The notes below the pieces were generated by a model. The model worked only from the letters and a program-made list of their open reading frames with translations. It had not been told where the DNA came from and made no database searches. Source: Peribacillus sp. FSL P2-0133 (lineage in GTDB: Bacteria; Bacillota; Bacilli; Bacillales; DSM-1321). From it: DNA of 64,000 nucleotides. This document shows positions 33,800 through 43,520 of this stretch, piece after piece (position 1 is the stretch's first letter; each line of letters starts with the position of its first letter). The stretch covers positions 5,578,001-5,642,000 of the forward strand of contig NZ_CP150254.1 of the NCBI RefSeq assembly GCF_037975445.1. Reading direction: 5' to 3'. The translations under genes were made by a program, and so were the position numbers.

Positions 33800-34429
33800 T
33801 TATTTTGTGCCGAATAAACGATCTCCCGCGTCTCCAAGACCTGGAACGATATACCCGTGTTCATTCAGTTTTTCGTCAAGACCCGCAATATAAATATCAA
33901 CATCAGGATGGGCTTCTTTTAATGCTTCTACACCCTCTGGAGCTGCAATCAAACACATGAATTTAATATTGACTGCACCGCGCTTTTTAATGGAATGGAT
34001 CGCTTCGATGGCTGATCCGCCAGTGGCTAACATCGGGTCAACGACAATGCATTCCCTTTCAGCCAAATCGCTTGGCATTTTCGCATAATACTCCACCGGT
34101 TTCAATGTTTCAGGATCACGGTAAAGTCCAACATGTCCGACCTTTGCAGCAGGAATCAGCTTAATGATCCCGTCCACCATCCCTATGCCTGCACGTAAAA
34201 TAGGGACGATACCCACTTTTTTACCAGAAAGCATTTTCACTTTCGCTGTGCTTACAGGCGTTTGGATTTCCACCTCTTCCAGCGGCATATCCCTCGTGAT
34301 TTCAAATGCCATCAATGATGCAACTTCATCCACTAGTTCACGGAATTCTTTTGTTCCTGTATTTATATCACGTATATAGGCTAATTTGTGTTGAATTAAC
34401 GGGTGATCGAAAACATAAACTTTTCCCAT
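33800..34429 (-). CDS. upp: Uracil phosphoribosyltransferase
   Basis: Upp (209 residues) makes UMP from uracil and PRPP in pyrimidine salvage. The PRPP-binding loop is [16 protein letters not shown] and the uracil site is [17 protein letters not shown]. Start [16 protein letters not shown] is as in B. subtilis. It follows glyA across a 234-bp spacer holding only the glyA terminator. Confidence 0.97.
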   Translation of the reverse strand: MGKVYVFDHPLIQHKLAYIRDINTGTKEFRELVDEVASLMAFEITRDMPLEEVEIQTPVSTAKVKMLSGKKVGIVPILRAGIGMVDGIIKLIPAAKVGHVGLYRDPETLKPVEYYAKMPSDLAERECIVVDPMLATGGSAIEAIHSIKKRGAVNIKFMCLIAAPEGVEALKEAHPDVDIYIAGLDEKLNEHGYIVPGLGDAGDRLFGTK

Positions 34430-34623
34430 TTAGCATCTCTCCAATTCCATTGCTTAGTTTTGCGCTTTTTTATGATTTCCCTAATCGAATAGAAAAATTT
34501 TCGTGTCTCTTAAAATTCACTTCAACCTATTTTACAGAAAAAAGGTTCAATCTTCAATAAAGGTTTAGATGTCAGACCTATTTTCACTATTCGGATTCTT
34601 CTAACACCGGCCTTCCATAAGAT

Positions 34624-34654
34624 ACAAAAAAACCGCTCCCTTTAAAAGGGAGCA
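34624..34654 (-). terminator. glyA terminator
   Basis: A perfect GCTCCC/GGGAGC stem extended by an A/T pair region and followed on the minus strand by seven T; located right after glyA. Confidence 0.92.
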
Positions 34655-34663
34655 GCTACGAAA

Positions 34664-35905
34664 TTACAATGAAGGATATAATTCAAATTTGTTCGCTAAT
34701 GATTCGACACGCTGTTTTGCTTCTTCAAGTTTAGCTGCGTCTTCATTATTTTTCAAAACAAGTCCGATGATTGCAGCTATTTCATCCATGTCTTCCAATC
34801 CGAAGCCACGTGATGTCACCGCCGCAGTCCCAATACGTATACCGCTGGTTACGAATGGTTTTTCCGGGTCATAAGGAATCGCATTTTTGTTCACGGTAAT
34901 ACCGATTTCATCCAAAACATGTTCTGCGATTTTTCCCGTTAATCCAGTAGAGCGCACATCAAGAAGAATCAAGTGATTGTCCGTTCCATCAGAAACAAGG
35001 GTGAACCCTTCTTTCTTCAAACCTTCGCCCAAGCGTTTAGCATTATCGATGATTTGTTGTGCATATACTTTAAATTCATCTTGAAGCGCTTCGCCGAATG
35101 CAACAGCCTTAGCGGATATAACATGCATCAACGGACCGCCTTGAATTCCAGGGAAGATGGATTTATCGATCTTCTTACCGAATTCTTCTTTACAGATGAT
35201 CATCCCTCCGCGTGGTCCGCGAAGTGTTTTATGAGTGGTTGTCGTTACAAAGTCAGCAAAAGGAATCGGGCTTTGATGTAATCCAGCCGCAACTAAACCT
35301 GCAATATGCGCCATATCAACCATTAAATAAGCCCCGACTTCATCTGCAATTTCACGGAATCGCTTGAAGTCAATTTCCCGTGGATATGCACTTGCACCCG
35401 CTACGATCAATTTCGGTTTGTGCTGACGCGCTTTTTCCAATACATCATTGTAATCGATACGGTGATCTTTTTCGTCTACACCATATTCAACAAAATTGTA
35501 GTTAACACCACTGAAGTTAACTGGACTTCCATGTGTTAAGTGACCTCCATGCGAAAGGTTCATCCCAAGCACTGTGTCTCCAGTTTGAAGAACAGTAAAG
35601 TAAACGGCCATATTGGCTTGAGCTCCAGAGTGAGGCTGTACGTTCACATACTCTCCTCCGAAAATTTCTTTCGCACGCTCACGTGCTAGATCTTCAACGA
35701 TGTCTACATACTCACATCCGCCATAGTAACGTTTTCCAGGGTATCCTTCTGCATACTTATTAGTCAAGACCGAACCTTGTGCTTCCATGACAGCTTCACT
35801 CACGAAGTTTTCAGAAGCAATAAGCTCAATCTTACTTCTTTGACGCCCTAATTCCAGTTGAATTGCGTTAAACACTTGCTCATCTTGCTTTGCTAAACGA
35901 TTCAT
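34664..35905 (-). CDS. glyA: Serine hydroxymethyltransferase
   Basis: GlyA (413 residues) converts serine and tetrahydrofolate to glycine and methylene-THF, feeding purine and thymidylate synthesis. The PLP-binding Lys is in [18 protein letters not shown] at 35905 ([12 protein letters not shown]) has AGGAGG nine bases upstream, so the open frame to 35962 is not used. The 360-bp upstream region holds an inverted CGAACGTT/AACGTTCG repeat. Confidence 0.97.
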   Translation of the reverse strand: MNRLAKQDEQVFNAIQLELGRQRSKIELIASENFVSEAVMEAQGSVLTNKYAEGYPGKRYYGGCEYVDIVEDLARERAKEIFGGEYVNVQPHSGAQANMAVYFTVLQTGDTVLGMNLSHGGHLTHGSPVNFSGVNYNFVEYGVDEKDHRIDYNDVLEKARQHKPKLIVAGASAYPREIDFKRFREIADEVGAYLMVDMAHIAGLVAAGLHQSPIPFADFVTTTTHKTLRGPRGGMIICKEEFGKKIDKSIFPGIQGGPLMHVISAKAVAFGEALQDEFKVYAQQIIDNAKRLGEGLKKEGFTLVSDGTDNHLILLDVRSTGLTGKIAEHVLDEIGITVNKNAIPYDPEKPFVTSGIRIGTAAVTSRGFGLEDMDEIAAIIGLVLKNNEDAAKLEEAKQRVESLANKFELYPSL

Positions 35906-36058
35906 TCCGTAATTCCTCCTCAAATTGTGCGTGATTCGCTTTTTAGTATTTATGTGCAACATGCCTTCAAAAAAGCATGAAAAAGCCTTACCAATAGTTA
36001 TTAGAAAATTCTACTCCATTTTAACATGTCTAATTTAGAAGTGATAGTCTAATTTTAT

Positions 36059-36093
36059 CGAACGTTAAATGTTTTTTTATTTAAAAACGTTCG
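36059..36093. repeat. Inverted repeat upstream of glyA
   Basis: CGAACGTT at 36059-36066 and AACGTTCG at 36086-36093 form an inverted pair about 155-190 bp before glyA. The CGAAC core resembles PurR boxes, but the spacing does not fit the known pair geometry. Confidence 0.4.
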
Positions 36094-36221
36094 TATTTAA
36101 CATCGAAATTATGCTAAATAGCTCTTTCACCCTATATTTCATAAGCAAAATCACCATTCTATTAGCACTATAAAGTAATGTTTTTTTGCGAAGAGCTTTA
36201 CGATAACGCTCGCATTCAATT

Positions 36222-36254
36222 AAAAAACAGCATTCCCCATCCGAGAAATGCTGT
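36222..36254 (-). terminator. Terminator after ywlG
   Basis: An ACAGCATT/AATGCTGT stem (36227-36234 with 36247-36254) followed on the minus strand by six T; lies directly after ywlG. Confidence 0.85.
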
Positions 36255-36266
36255 CCCACTTACCCA

Positions 36267-36860
36267 TTAAGTACAACTTTTGTTATCAGAAATGTCCTGA
36301 TAAACGGCCCGCTCCCCGCCAATCAGTTTCGGACGCGTTTTTGCCATGGTCACATGTGCATGTCCTATTTCTTTAATGGCAGAGCGAATTGGAACCGCCA
36401 CATGCTTCAGATGCATGCCAATGAAGGTGTCCCCAATGTCTATCCCCGCATCTGCTTTAATATGTTCGACGACGACAGCATCTTTCCATTGTTGGTAGGC
36501 GTACGTCGCCATCGATCCCCCAGCTGTTCTTACAGGTACAACCGAAACTTCTTCATAATCATATCGAACCGCGGTTTCTCTTTGCAAAACCAAGGCCCTG
36601 TTTAGATGTTCACAACATTGATATGCAACCTGAACACCCGTTTTCCCTTGAAAATCCCTAACTACGGAAAAAATCATCCCTGCAACATCTAGCGTCCCTT
36701 CAGTACCGATCCTTTTCCCGATCACTTCACTTGTACTGCAGCCGATCACCAGTAGCTGTTTCTCTTTTAAAGCTGTCTGTTCTTGAAACTCATGTAAAAG
36801 TTCCCGAAACTGGTTTTCCCATATCTCAAGCTCATTTGAAAATGTAGCATCACTTGTCAT
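36267..36860 (-). CDS. ywlG: YwlG family protein (TIGR01440/DUF436)
   Basis: A 197-residue soluble protein matching the TIGR01440 family by sequence and by its place between glyA and rpiB. Motifs include [18 protein letters not shown] and [22 protein letters not shown] at 36860 has AGGA nine bases upstream; an in-frame TTG at 36878 precedes it. The molecular function is unknown. Confidence 0.88.
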   Translation of the reverse strand: MTSDATFSNELEIWENQFRELLHEFQEQTALKEKQLLVIGCSTSEVIGKRIGTEGTLDVAGMIFSVVRDFQGKTGVQVAYQCCEHLNRALVLQRETAVRYDYEEVSVVPVRTAGGSMATYAYQQWKDAVVVEHIKADAGIDIGDTFIGMHLKHVAVPIRSAIKEIGHAHVTMAKTRPKLIGGERAVYQDISDNKSCT

Positions 36861-36931
36861 GAAAACGCATCCTTTCAATAAGAAAACTTGCTATCGGTAG
36901 AAAAGGGTTCTCTCCAAAAAAACCATAAGAA

Positions 36932-37378
36932 TTAGCTATGTTTACCTTCATACTCCGCAATCTTACCGATCCTGTTTTGATGACGCCCGCCTTCAAATTC
37001 CGAAGTCAGCCATGTTTGTGCAATTTCCCTGGCCAGACCCGGGCCAATGACGCGTTCCCCCATCGCTAACATATTGGTATCATTATGCTGGCGGGTCAAT
37101 TTCGCACTATAGACATCATGAACCAATGCACATCGTATTCCTTTAACTTTATTGGCAGCAATGCTCATTCCAATTCCAGTTCCACAGATTAAAATGCCTC
37201 GATCGAACTCACCCCGCGCCACTTTTTCAGCAACCGGCAAAGCATAATCAGGATAATCCACCGACGTACTGCATTCACAGCCAAAGTCCTCAAATGGAAT
37301 CTGTAACTCATTTAATAAATTCTTTATTTCTTCACGAATATGTATACCACCGTGATCCGAAGCAATCGCAACTTTCAT
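36932..37378 (-). CDS. rpiB: Ribose 5-phosphate isomerase B
   Basis: RpiB (148 residues) interconverts ribose 5-phosphate and ribulose 5-phosphate. It starts MKVAIASDHGGIHIREEI and holds the active-site Cys in ILICGTGIGMSIAANK and the phosphate-binding GGRHQNRI. ATG at 37378 has AGGAGG six bases upstream. Co-transcription with ywlG is likely. Confidence 0.94.
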   Translation of the reverse strand: MKVAIASDHGGIHIREEIKNLLNELQIPFEDFGCECSTSVDYPDYALPVAEKVARGEFDRGILICGTGIGMSIAANKVKGIRCALVHDVYSAKLTRQHNDTNMLAMGERVIGPGLAREIAQTWLTSEFEGGRHQNRIGKIAEYEGKHS

Positions 37379-37532
37379 CATAATCCTCCTCTAGCTTTTT
37401 CATTTGATTTTATTGTGTCACAAAATTATGAAAAGATAAAGGATGTCCATCCTTTTTCCCCGCAAAGAAGCAGGAAACCAACTCGGGTTTCCTGCAGTAA
37501 AATGTCAAGTGTGAAAGCGGGTAATGGTCCTG

Positions 37533-37743
37533 TTAACCCTTTTCCGCTTGCACTTTAAGTTCCATTGCCGATTTTTCGACATTTTCCATGACTAGCGCTT
37601 GTTCACTTGTCGTAGCCGTCACTTCTTCCGCTCCAGCAGATGCTTATTCTGCATTAGCAGCCACTTCTTGGGACTGCCTTGTTCCTGCACTTTGCATTGA
37701 CGGGCAACAAGCTTAGTAATATCTTTTACTGCAGCGACCACAT
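37533..37743 (-). pseudogene. Degraded methyl-accepting chemotaxis protein fragment
   Basis: The minus strand encodes a broken C-terminal signalling tail of a chemoreceptor: NVVAAVKDITKLVARQ in one frame, then after a frameshift MQSAGTRQSQEVAANAE, an in-frame TAA, ASAGAEEVTATTSEQALVME and NVEKSAMELKVQAEKG before a final stop. This matches the end of MCP proteins (QEVAASAEE, EEVTAS, NEQA, V..A...L), with one frameshift and one stop, and no start or upstream domains. It sits between ywlE and rpiB, where B. subtilis has no receptor. It is inactive. Confidence 0.75.
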
Positions 37744-37755
37744 TATGTACCCCGT

Positions 37756-38199
37756 TTATCCTTTAAGCCTTTTCACTAATTCTTCTATTAATTCCTGCAA
37801 CTCCCTGAACGTTTCACGGTAAATGCCTTCAGAACCGCCAAACGGATCTATTATGTCTCTATCATATTTATCCTCAATAATGAATTCTTTTAAAGTAAAA
37901 GTCTTATCGATCATTTTGGGGTATGCCCGGGTAATGACCGATTTATGCCCTTCCGTCATGGTGAAAATATGAGTCGCCCATTCCATTTCCTTCTCGGATA
38001 AGGGCGCTGAATGATGATTATGCACTATGTCATTTTCAACCAATACATTTTTAGCATGCAGCGAAGCATCCTGGCCTGATGAAGCATACACGCCTGCAGA
38101 CTTCACTTCAACACCCGCAATATTCTTATTTTTCAATATCGCTTCTGCCATCGGGCTTCTGCATGTGTTACCTGTACATACAAATAATACTCGGATCAT
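37756..38199 (-). CDS. ywlE: Protein-arginine phosphatase YwlE
   Basis: YwlE (147 residues) has the low-molecular-weight phosphatase fold. The P-loop is CTGNTCRS, with Thr in the position that gives phosphoarginine specificity in B. subtilis YwlE, and the general-acid Asp is in IIDPFGGS. It therefore likely removes phosphate from arginines marked by McsB, affecting stress and Clp proteolysis. mcsB is not in this window. Confidence 0.9.
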   Translation of the reverse strand: MIRVLFVCTGNTCRSPMAEAILKNKNIAGVEVKSAGVYASSGQDASLHAKNVLVENDIVHNHHSAPLSEKEMEWATHIFTMTEGHKSVITRAYPKMIDKTFTLKEFIIEDKYDRDIIDPFGGSEGIYRETFRELQELIEELVKRLKG

Positions 38200-38343
38200 T
38201 TTTAACGCCTCCTTTTTTATTCATTATAAGCTATCGCCCGTTTAATATAGTCAAAAAAATCACCGTCATTATGTCCGATGAAAAATAAAAACCGCCCCAG
38301 TAATCGGAACAGTTGAGGAAGGAACGATATGAATTCAAGCGGA

Positions 38344-38910
38344 TCAAAAAGAGAATAATAATTTCAATCCAAACGCACACAGGATGCTTCCGCCAAGAAT
38401 CTCACTATACACGCCAAGCAAGCCCTGCATTTTTCTACCCAGTAAAAGCCCAGCCCACGTTAATAGAGTGGCAGCAAACCCAAAACAAAGAACGGTTAAA
38501 ATCGTTTTTGCACCGTAAATTCCCAGTGTCAATCCTACCGAGAAGCTATCCAGGCTTACCCCTAAAGCAAATATGAATAGACCTTTCCCGACAGGAGCCA
38601 GCATCTTATTTTCCCTGACACCAGCTCCATCCTTTTTACCAGGGATAAACATCTGTATACCAAGAATGATCAACAATAGACCGCCAGCGTATGTAGCAAA
38701 GGTCCCGAATTTTTCTGAAATGAAACGGCCTGCCCCCATCCCAAGCAAGGGCATCCAAATATGAAAAATACCTACTGTCAGTCCTATAAAAAGTATTTGC
38801 CTCAACCTTAGCTTAAACATTCCCATTCCAAGGCCGACTGAAAAGGCATCCATTCCCAATGCGAATGCCATTAGCAATAAGGTGATGATTTCTCCAGCAA
38901 ATGTATTCAT
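38344..38910 (-). CDS. mntP: Manganese efflux pump MntP
   Basis: MntP (188 residues) is a six-helix exporter that lowers cytoplasmic Mn2+. It shows the two internally repeated [14 protein letters not shown] and [16 protein letters not shown] motifs with conserved Asp residues. Position matches B. subtilis ywlD. No yybP-ykoY riboswitch is visible in the 74-bp spacer to ywlC. Confidence 0.92.
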   Translation of the reverse strand: MNTFAGEIITLLLMAFALGMDAFSVGLGMGMFKLRLRQILFIGLTVGIFHIWMPLLGMGAGRFISEKFGTFATYAGGLLLIILGIQMFIPGKKDGAGVRENKMLAPVGKGLFIFALGVSLDSFSVGLTLGIYGAKTILTVLCFGFAATLLTWAGLLLGRKMQGLLGVYSEILGGSILCAFGLKLLFSF

Positions 38911-38984
38911 TCAAATCCCCCTCGGACGTGCCTACTACATGTTATGCATGTCCGAAAAGAAATAGAAGGATAAATCAGTCCTTA

Positions 38985-40034
38985 TTACACATGTTCCTTG
39001 ATGATTTGATGGCCTGCAGCCTTCTCAAGCCGGTTCATGACCGCAGCTCCTATTCCATGGTCAGGAAACATTTCACTAAAAATGACATCGACCTCCAGAT
39101 CGTCAAACTGTCTTAAAGCATCATATAAGCCTGTCGCAACAGTATGTAAATCCGCTAACGAACCTGGGACAACCACATAATCCGCCTTATAATCCTGTTG
39201 ATGTTCATAAGCCGTTATGATGCCCACCTTTAACCCGTCAGTTCTTTTTTCATCCACAAGCTTCTGAAGGAAAACTTGATTACCCTTGACTAAATATAGA
39301 GGGGCCTTCGGAGCATAGTGGGTATACTTCATGCCTGGGGCTTTTGGCGCCGTTTCCTGATTCTTCAATGCGACATCTTGCCTGACTTCCCCTATTACCG
39401 CTTCCAGCTGTTCCAGGGTCACCCCGCCAGGCCTTAAAATAACAGGTACTTCCACAGTACAGTCAAGTACTGTGGATTCTACGCCCACACCCGTAGTCCC
39501 GCCATCGACTATGCCTGCAATCCGGCCCATTAAGTCATCTTCAACATGTTTTGCTGACGTAGGGCTTGGTTTCCCGGAAGTATTTGCACTTGGAGCCGCA
39601 ATGGGCAAATCACTTGCACGAATAAGGCCTAGGGCAACCTGATGATCTGGCATCCTGACAGCCACCGTGTCCAATCCAGCTGTCACAAGGTTTGATAGCT
39701 GGCCCGGTTTTCGTTTCATGATCAAAGTCAAAGGACCCGGCCAAAATTCTGCCATTAGCTTCCTGGCCTGTTCCGGAATCTCTTCTACAATACCTGACAA
39801 CTGGTCATCGGAGGCTATGTGAACGATTAAAGGATTATCACTCGGACGCCCCTTCGCCTCAAACACTTTTTTGACTGCCTCATCATTTTTGGCATTCGCC
39901 CCCAGTCCATAAACGGTCTCTGTAGGAAAAGCAACCACTTGATTTGCCTTTAACAATTCAGCTGATTGTATAATCTGGGGATAACTTTGTAAATTATCCA
40001 CATTTTTATCCACTGACCAAATTTTCGTTTTCAT
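38985..40034 (-). CDS. ywlC: L-threonylcarbamoyladenylate synthase (Sua5/YwlC)
   Basis: The 349-residue protein makes threonylcarbamoyl-AMP for t6A37 modification of ANN-decoding tRNAs. The YrdC domain (about residues 20-205) includes VVAFPTETVYGLGANA, KGRPSDNPLIVHI and SANTSGKPSPT; a Sua5 domain follows (PGMKYTHYAPKAPLYLV onwards). The start at 40034 gives the B. subtilis-like MKTKIW; an in-frame GTG at 40046 is an alternative with AAAGG upstream. A DnaA-box cluster lies just upstream. Confidence 0.93.
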   Translation of the reverse strand: MKTKIWSVDKNVDNLQSYPQIIQSAELLKANQVVAFPTETVYGLGANAKNDEAVKKVFEAKGRPSDNPLIVHIASDDQLSGIVEEIPEQARKLMAEFWPGPLTLIMKRKPGQLSNLVTAGLDTVAVRMPDHQVALGLIRASDLPIAAPSANTSGKPSPTSAKHVEDDLMGRIAGIVDGGTTGVGVESTVLDCTVEVPVILRPGGVTLEQLEAVIGEVRQDVALKNQETAPKAPGMKYTHYAPKAPLYLVKGNQVFLQKLVDEKRTDGLKVGIITAYEHQQDYKADYVVVPGSLADLHTVATGLYDALRQFDDLEVDVIFSEMFPDHGIGAAVMNRLEKAAGHQIIKEHV

Positions 40035-40169
40035 CTTGAACACCATCGCCTTTTAACGTTTCTTATTTTATATAATTGCTTTTATATGAACGATTCTCTC
40101 AAATTATTGTAATAAATTCACTTAAAGATACTTTGAAAGTATAAAAGAACTATACACATAATTCAAGTG

Positions 40170-40275
40170 TTATCCACAAATTGGGGATAACCACATCGAA
40201 TCCGTGGATAAGTTTGTGGATATTAATGATTAATGACAGACTTTTTTGATTTTTTGTTAATAACCCTGTGGATAT
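40170..40275. promoter_or_regulatory. DnaA-box cluster in spoIIR-ywlC spacer
   Basis: One perfect TTATCCACA (40170-40178) and three one-mismatch copies on the other strand (40203-40211, 40215-40223, 40267-40275), plus TGGGGATAA at 40182-40190, lie within 106 bp. Such a density is far above chance. The homologous ywlB-ywlC spacer of B. subtilis is a known DnaA-binding locus. Confidence 0.75.
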
Positions 40276-40297
40276 GTTTACAAAATTATCTGATTTT

Positions 40298-40325
40298 AAA
40301 AAAAGAGGGCATCTGCCCCCTTTTT
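40298..40325 (-). terminator. spoIIR terminator
   Basis: An AAAGGGGGC/GCCCTCTTT stem with four-base loop overlaps the spoIIR stop, followed on the minus strand by seven T. Confidence 0.85.
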
Positions 40326-41274
40326 AAAATAGATCATTGAAGATTTCTGCAAACAGAGACTTCACTTCCACCTCAGGCTCCTTTTCCCCTTCATATAATT
40401 GTTGACCTTGTTTATTGGATGCCGCAAGTTCAACCTGTTTTTCTTCAACATTCCCATCAATGGCTTCCTCCTTCACTTCTTCCTTATCTATTGCTTCTGT
40501 CACTTGTTCCTTATCTTTTGCTTCTGTCACTTCTTCCTTTACTTCCGGCTCTGTAACCTCTTCTTTTACCGTTTCTTCCGGTACTTCTTTTACGCTCTCC
40601 TCCACTACCTTCTCTTCAACTACTTCCTCGGGCCCTTTTTCCTTATTAACCAGCACTTCTTCTTCAACTTCTTCCTCTGCACCCTCTTCATTTGTTGCAG
40701 CATACGCCTTCCCTTCCGAACTCAAGGATCCTTCATCCTCTTCCTCGACAATCGGACTTTGACTTACAGCCGTCCCATTTGAAAAATCCAGGAAACATAA
40801 TGGGGGAAATAGAACACACCACCAATTTGCGCCTTCCCCCTCCCCAAGCGTGATAATCACCGCTTCATAATCCCCTGCCGGATATAAATACTGCCCGTAG
40901 AGTTTTGTCGGAAATTCCGCTTGTCCAAAATCGACTTTAACTGACTGCTCCATACCCTGTTCCTTTATAACTGCCTCAGCCGTCGCTTGGATATCCGGAA
41001 GATGAGAGGTGATCACATCCCTCGCTTCATCCAAAGAAGTAAGTTCTTGGACCCATTTTGTGATATCTTCATTTACCTCATCCCTAATCAGCCGTTTAAC
41101 CGCTTGATCCTTTTCTGCATCACTATTAGCAAGTATCCGCAGACGAATCGCCTCATCCGGAATCACCTTCGTAGCTTCTGCACCGACCACCTCCGCTTTA
41201 GGCATATATATACTTACGATCGTTCCTATAGTTAAGATTAATAGATAAATAATGGCTAAATGTTTAGTTTTCAT
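40324..41274 (-). CDS. spoIIR: Stage II sporulation protein R with acidic C-terminal extension
   Basis: SpoIIR (316 residues) is secreted from the forespore and triggers SpoIIGA to process pro-sigma-E. It has an N-terminal signal/anchor (about residues 6-24) and the conserved core (IRLRILANSDAEKDQAVKRL; YLYPAGDYEAVIITLGEGEG; WWCVLFPPLCFLDF) up to about residue 190. The last ~120 residues are a Glu/Val/Lys-rich extension with repeats of the KEEVTE type; B. subtilis SpoIIR is about 224 residues. A perfect sigma-F promoter precedes the gene. Confidence 0.93.
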   Translation of the reverse strand: MKTKHLAIIYLLILTIGTIVSIYMPKAEVVGAEATKVIPDEAIRLRILANSDAEKDQAVKRLIRDEVNEDITKWVQELTSLDEARDVITSHLPDIQATAEAVIKEQGMEQSVKVDFGQAEFPTKLYGQYLYPAGDYEAVIITLGEGEGANWWCVLFPPLCFLDFSNGTAVSQSPIVEEEDEGSLSSEGKAYAATNEEGAEEEVEEEVLVNKEKGPEEVVEEKVVEESVKEVPEETVKEEVTEPEVKEEVTEAKDKEQVTEAIDKEEVKEEAIDGNVEEKQVELAASNKQGQQLYEGEKEPEVEVKSLFAEIFNDLF

Positions 41275-41298
41275 CGCCTTCGCCCCCTCACATGAATT

Positions 41299-41327
41299 AG
41301 TCTCACCATTTTCCAGCTATCTTAAAC
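41299..41327 (-). promoter_or_regulatory. Sigma-F promoter of spoIIR
   Basis: Minus strand GTTTA (41323-41327), 15 bp, GGTGAGACT (41299-41307). Both elements match the sigma-F consensus GYWTA-N15-GGNNANANT at every position; it lies about 25 bp before the spoIIR start. Confidence 0.85.
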
Positions 41328-41393
41328 TAGTAAAAATAAAAAAAGTTGATTGCTGGAAATATAGATTCCAAAGGATAATGAGGGTGGTTTCCA

Positions 41394-41427
41394 TAAAAAA
41401 ATATCCGTCTCAAAAGGAGAGACGGAT
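41394..41427 (-). terminator. prmC terminator
   Basis: A perfect 9-bp stem ATCCGTCTC/GAGACGGAT with a minus-strand T run, reaching into the prmC stop. Confidence 0.9.
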
Positions 41428-42302
41428 CAATTTAATACAGCGAAGACCATTCGATCTTTCTCATTAATATCATTTACAATGGATACTTCTGCGGCAGGAA
41501 AGGTTCGCTTCAATAAATCGGCAACCGCCTCACCCTGTCCAGTGCCCACTTCAAAACCGATCAGCCCAGGCACCTCCATGATCAGAGGTAACTGCTCCAT
41601 AAAGCGGCGGTAAAAATCCAGCCCATCGATACCGGCAAATAATGCACGATGCGGTTCATGACCTGTCACGACTACTGACATGGATTCATGATCATCATCT
41701 GGTATATATGGGGGATTCGATAAAAGGACGTCCACCTTCTGGTTTATGTTTATGAAAGGCAAAAGCAAATCACCTTGCATGAACTCCACTTCGGCACCAA
41801 GTGATTCGGCATTTTTCCGCGCCACCTCAAGCGATGGTTCCGCTATGTCCGTGGCCGTCACCAACAAGTTTGATTTTTCAAGTTTCATCGTTATGGCGAT
41901 TGCGCCGCTGCCGGTCCCAATATCAGCTAAACGAAGCTTCTGTCCCTCCATAAAAATGGCCGGGATTTTACGTAAAGCATAATAAATCAATTCTTCTGTT
42001 TCAGGTCTCGGTATGAGCACTTCTTCATTCACAAAGAAGGTCCGTCCATAAAATTCTTCACTGCCGATTATATATTGGATGGGCGTTCCCTCAGCATGCA
42101 GCTCAATAGCGGCCTTAAATTGCCCAAAATCCGCTTCGCTAAGCTCATCATGAAGGTTGGCCAGCATTTGGGAGCGAGTTTGTTTTAAAAAGTGCTGTAA
42201 CAGGATTTCCCCAGCATTGGCATCACGATCATTTTCCTTTAAAAAAGAAGAAGCCCATTTAAGGGCTTCAAACACTTTCACGGCAGAATTACTCATCTGC
42301 AT
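41427..42302 (-). CDS. prmC: Release-factor glutamine methyltransferase PrmC
   Basis: PrmC (up to 291 residues) methylates the GGQ glutamine of release factors. It has the SAM motif [13 protein letters not shown] and the catalytic SNPPYIP. The start overlaps the prfA stop; ATG at 42302 or at 42296 ([12 protein letters not shown]) are both possible. The neighbour prfA encodes its substrate, so coupling makes sense. Confidence 0.94.
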   Translation of the reverse strand: MQMSNSAVKVFEALKWASSFLKENDRDANAGEILLQHFLKQTRSQMLANLHDELSEADFGQFKAAIELHAEGTPIQYIIGSEEFYGRTFFVNEEVLIPRPETEELIYYALRKIPAIFMEGQKLRLADIGTGSGAIAITMKLEKSNLLVTATDIAEPSLEVARKNAESLGAEVEFMQGDLLLPFININQKVDVLLSNPPYIPDDDHESMSVVVTGHEPHRALFAGIDGLDFYRRFMEQLPLIMEVPGLIGFEVGTGQGEAVADLLKRTFPAAEVSIVNDINEKDRMVFAVLN

Positions 42303-43368
42303 TTTCCAGCCTTGAAGATTGGTCTTCCATGATTAATGCATCAACGACTTCATCCAGTTTACCTTCCATGATTTGATCCAATTTTTGAATCGTTAAACCA
42401 ATACGGTGGTCGGTAACGCGGTTTTGCGGGAAGTTATAAGTGCGAATCCTTTCGGATCTATCGCCCGTTCCAACGGCAAGCTTCCTATTTTGATCATATT
42501 CCGCCTGTACTTCGCGATGGATTTTATCGTACACCCTGGCACGCAAAACCTTCATTGCTTTTTCTTTGTTCTTGATTTGTGATTTTTCATCTTGACAGGA
42601 TACAACCGTATTAGTCGGAATATGAGTCAAGCGCACCGCTGACATTGTCGTATTGACACTTTGCCCTCCAGGACCGCTTGATGCAAAGGTATCGACACGG
42701 ACATCCTTATCATGGATTTCAACTTCCACTTCCTCAGCTTCTGGTAAAACGGCAACCGTGGCTGTAGATGTATGAATCCGTCCGCCTGATTCAGTTTCAG
42801 GTACCCGCTGAACGCGATGCGCTCCATTTTCGAACTTCAATTTTGAATAAGCACCATTGCCATTAATCATGAATATGATTTCCTTGTAGCCGCCAAGCCC
42901 TGTAGGACTTGCTTCAATGACTTCAGTCCGCCAACCCTGCACCTCGGCAAAACGGCTATACATTCGGTATAGACTACCTGCAAATAAGGCCGCCTCATCT
43001 CCGCCTGCCGCTCCGCGGATCTCCATGATCACGTTTTTATCATCGTTAGGATCCTTCGGAATAAGCAATATTTTCAGTTTATCCTCAAGGCCTTTTATGG
43101 TCTCATCAAGTTCATTGATCTCTTCTTTTACCATTTCACGCATATCCGCATCAAGTTTCTCCTCCAGCATCGCCTTCGCTTCCTGGAGTTGCTCACGAAC
43201 CGCTTTATATTCTTTATAAGTCGATGCGGTCTCTTGAATGCTGGATTGCTCCTTAGAATATTCCCTTAGCTTCTTAGAGTCATTAATGATCTCCGGGTCA
43301 CTTAATAGTTCATTCAATCTTTCATATCTATCTTCTACTGCTTGTAAACGATCAAACAAATTATTCAC
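42289..43368 (-). CDS. prfA: Peptide chain release factor 1
   Basis: RF1 (359 residues) ends translation at UAA and UAG. The hydrolysis motif GGQ is in [12 protein letters not shown], and the tripeptide codon-recognition motif is PET in [14 protein letters not shown] (PxT class, RF1 rather than RF2). It overlaps prmC. Confidence 0.97.
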   Translation of the reverse strand: MNNLFDRLQAVEDRYERLNELLSDPEIINDSKKLREYSKEQSSIQETASTYKEYKAVREQLQEAKAMLEEKLDADMREMVKEEINELDETIKGLEDKLKILLIPKDPNDDKNVIMEIRGAAGGDEAALFAGSLYRMYSRFAEVQGWRTEVIEASPTGLGGYKEIIFMINGNGAYSKLKFENGAHRVQRVPETESGGRIHTSTATVAVLPEAEEVEVEIHDKDVRVDTFASSGPGGQSVNTTMSAVRLTHIPTNTVVSCQDEKSQIKNKEKAMKVLRARVYDKIHREVQAEYDQNRKLAVGTGDRSERIRTYNFPQNRVTDHRIGLTIQKLDQIMEGKLDEVVDALIMEDQSSRLENADE

Positions 43369-43520
43369 CTCATAAATTTTCCAAAAACATCTGTAACGAT
43401 TTGGAAGTAATCCATCTTTTCTAACTATAAATAAGTAGCTCAGTGCCCCAGCTCAGTTCACTTCTAGGTTAATTATAGTATAGGTGAATAATCAACGTCA
43501 AAGAGGATTCAAAAATGTCG

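Noticed and set aside
36077-36259. 60-codon minus-strand open frame between glyA and ywlG
   Set aside because: It covers the ywlG terminator, has no ribosome site and no recognisable sequence.
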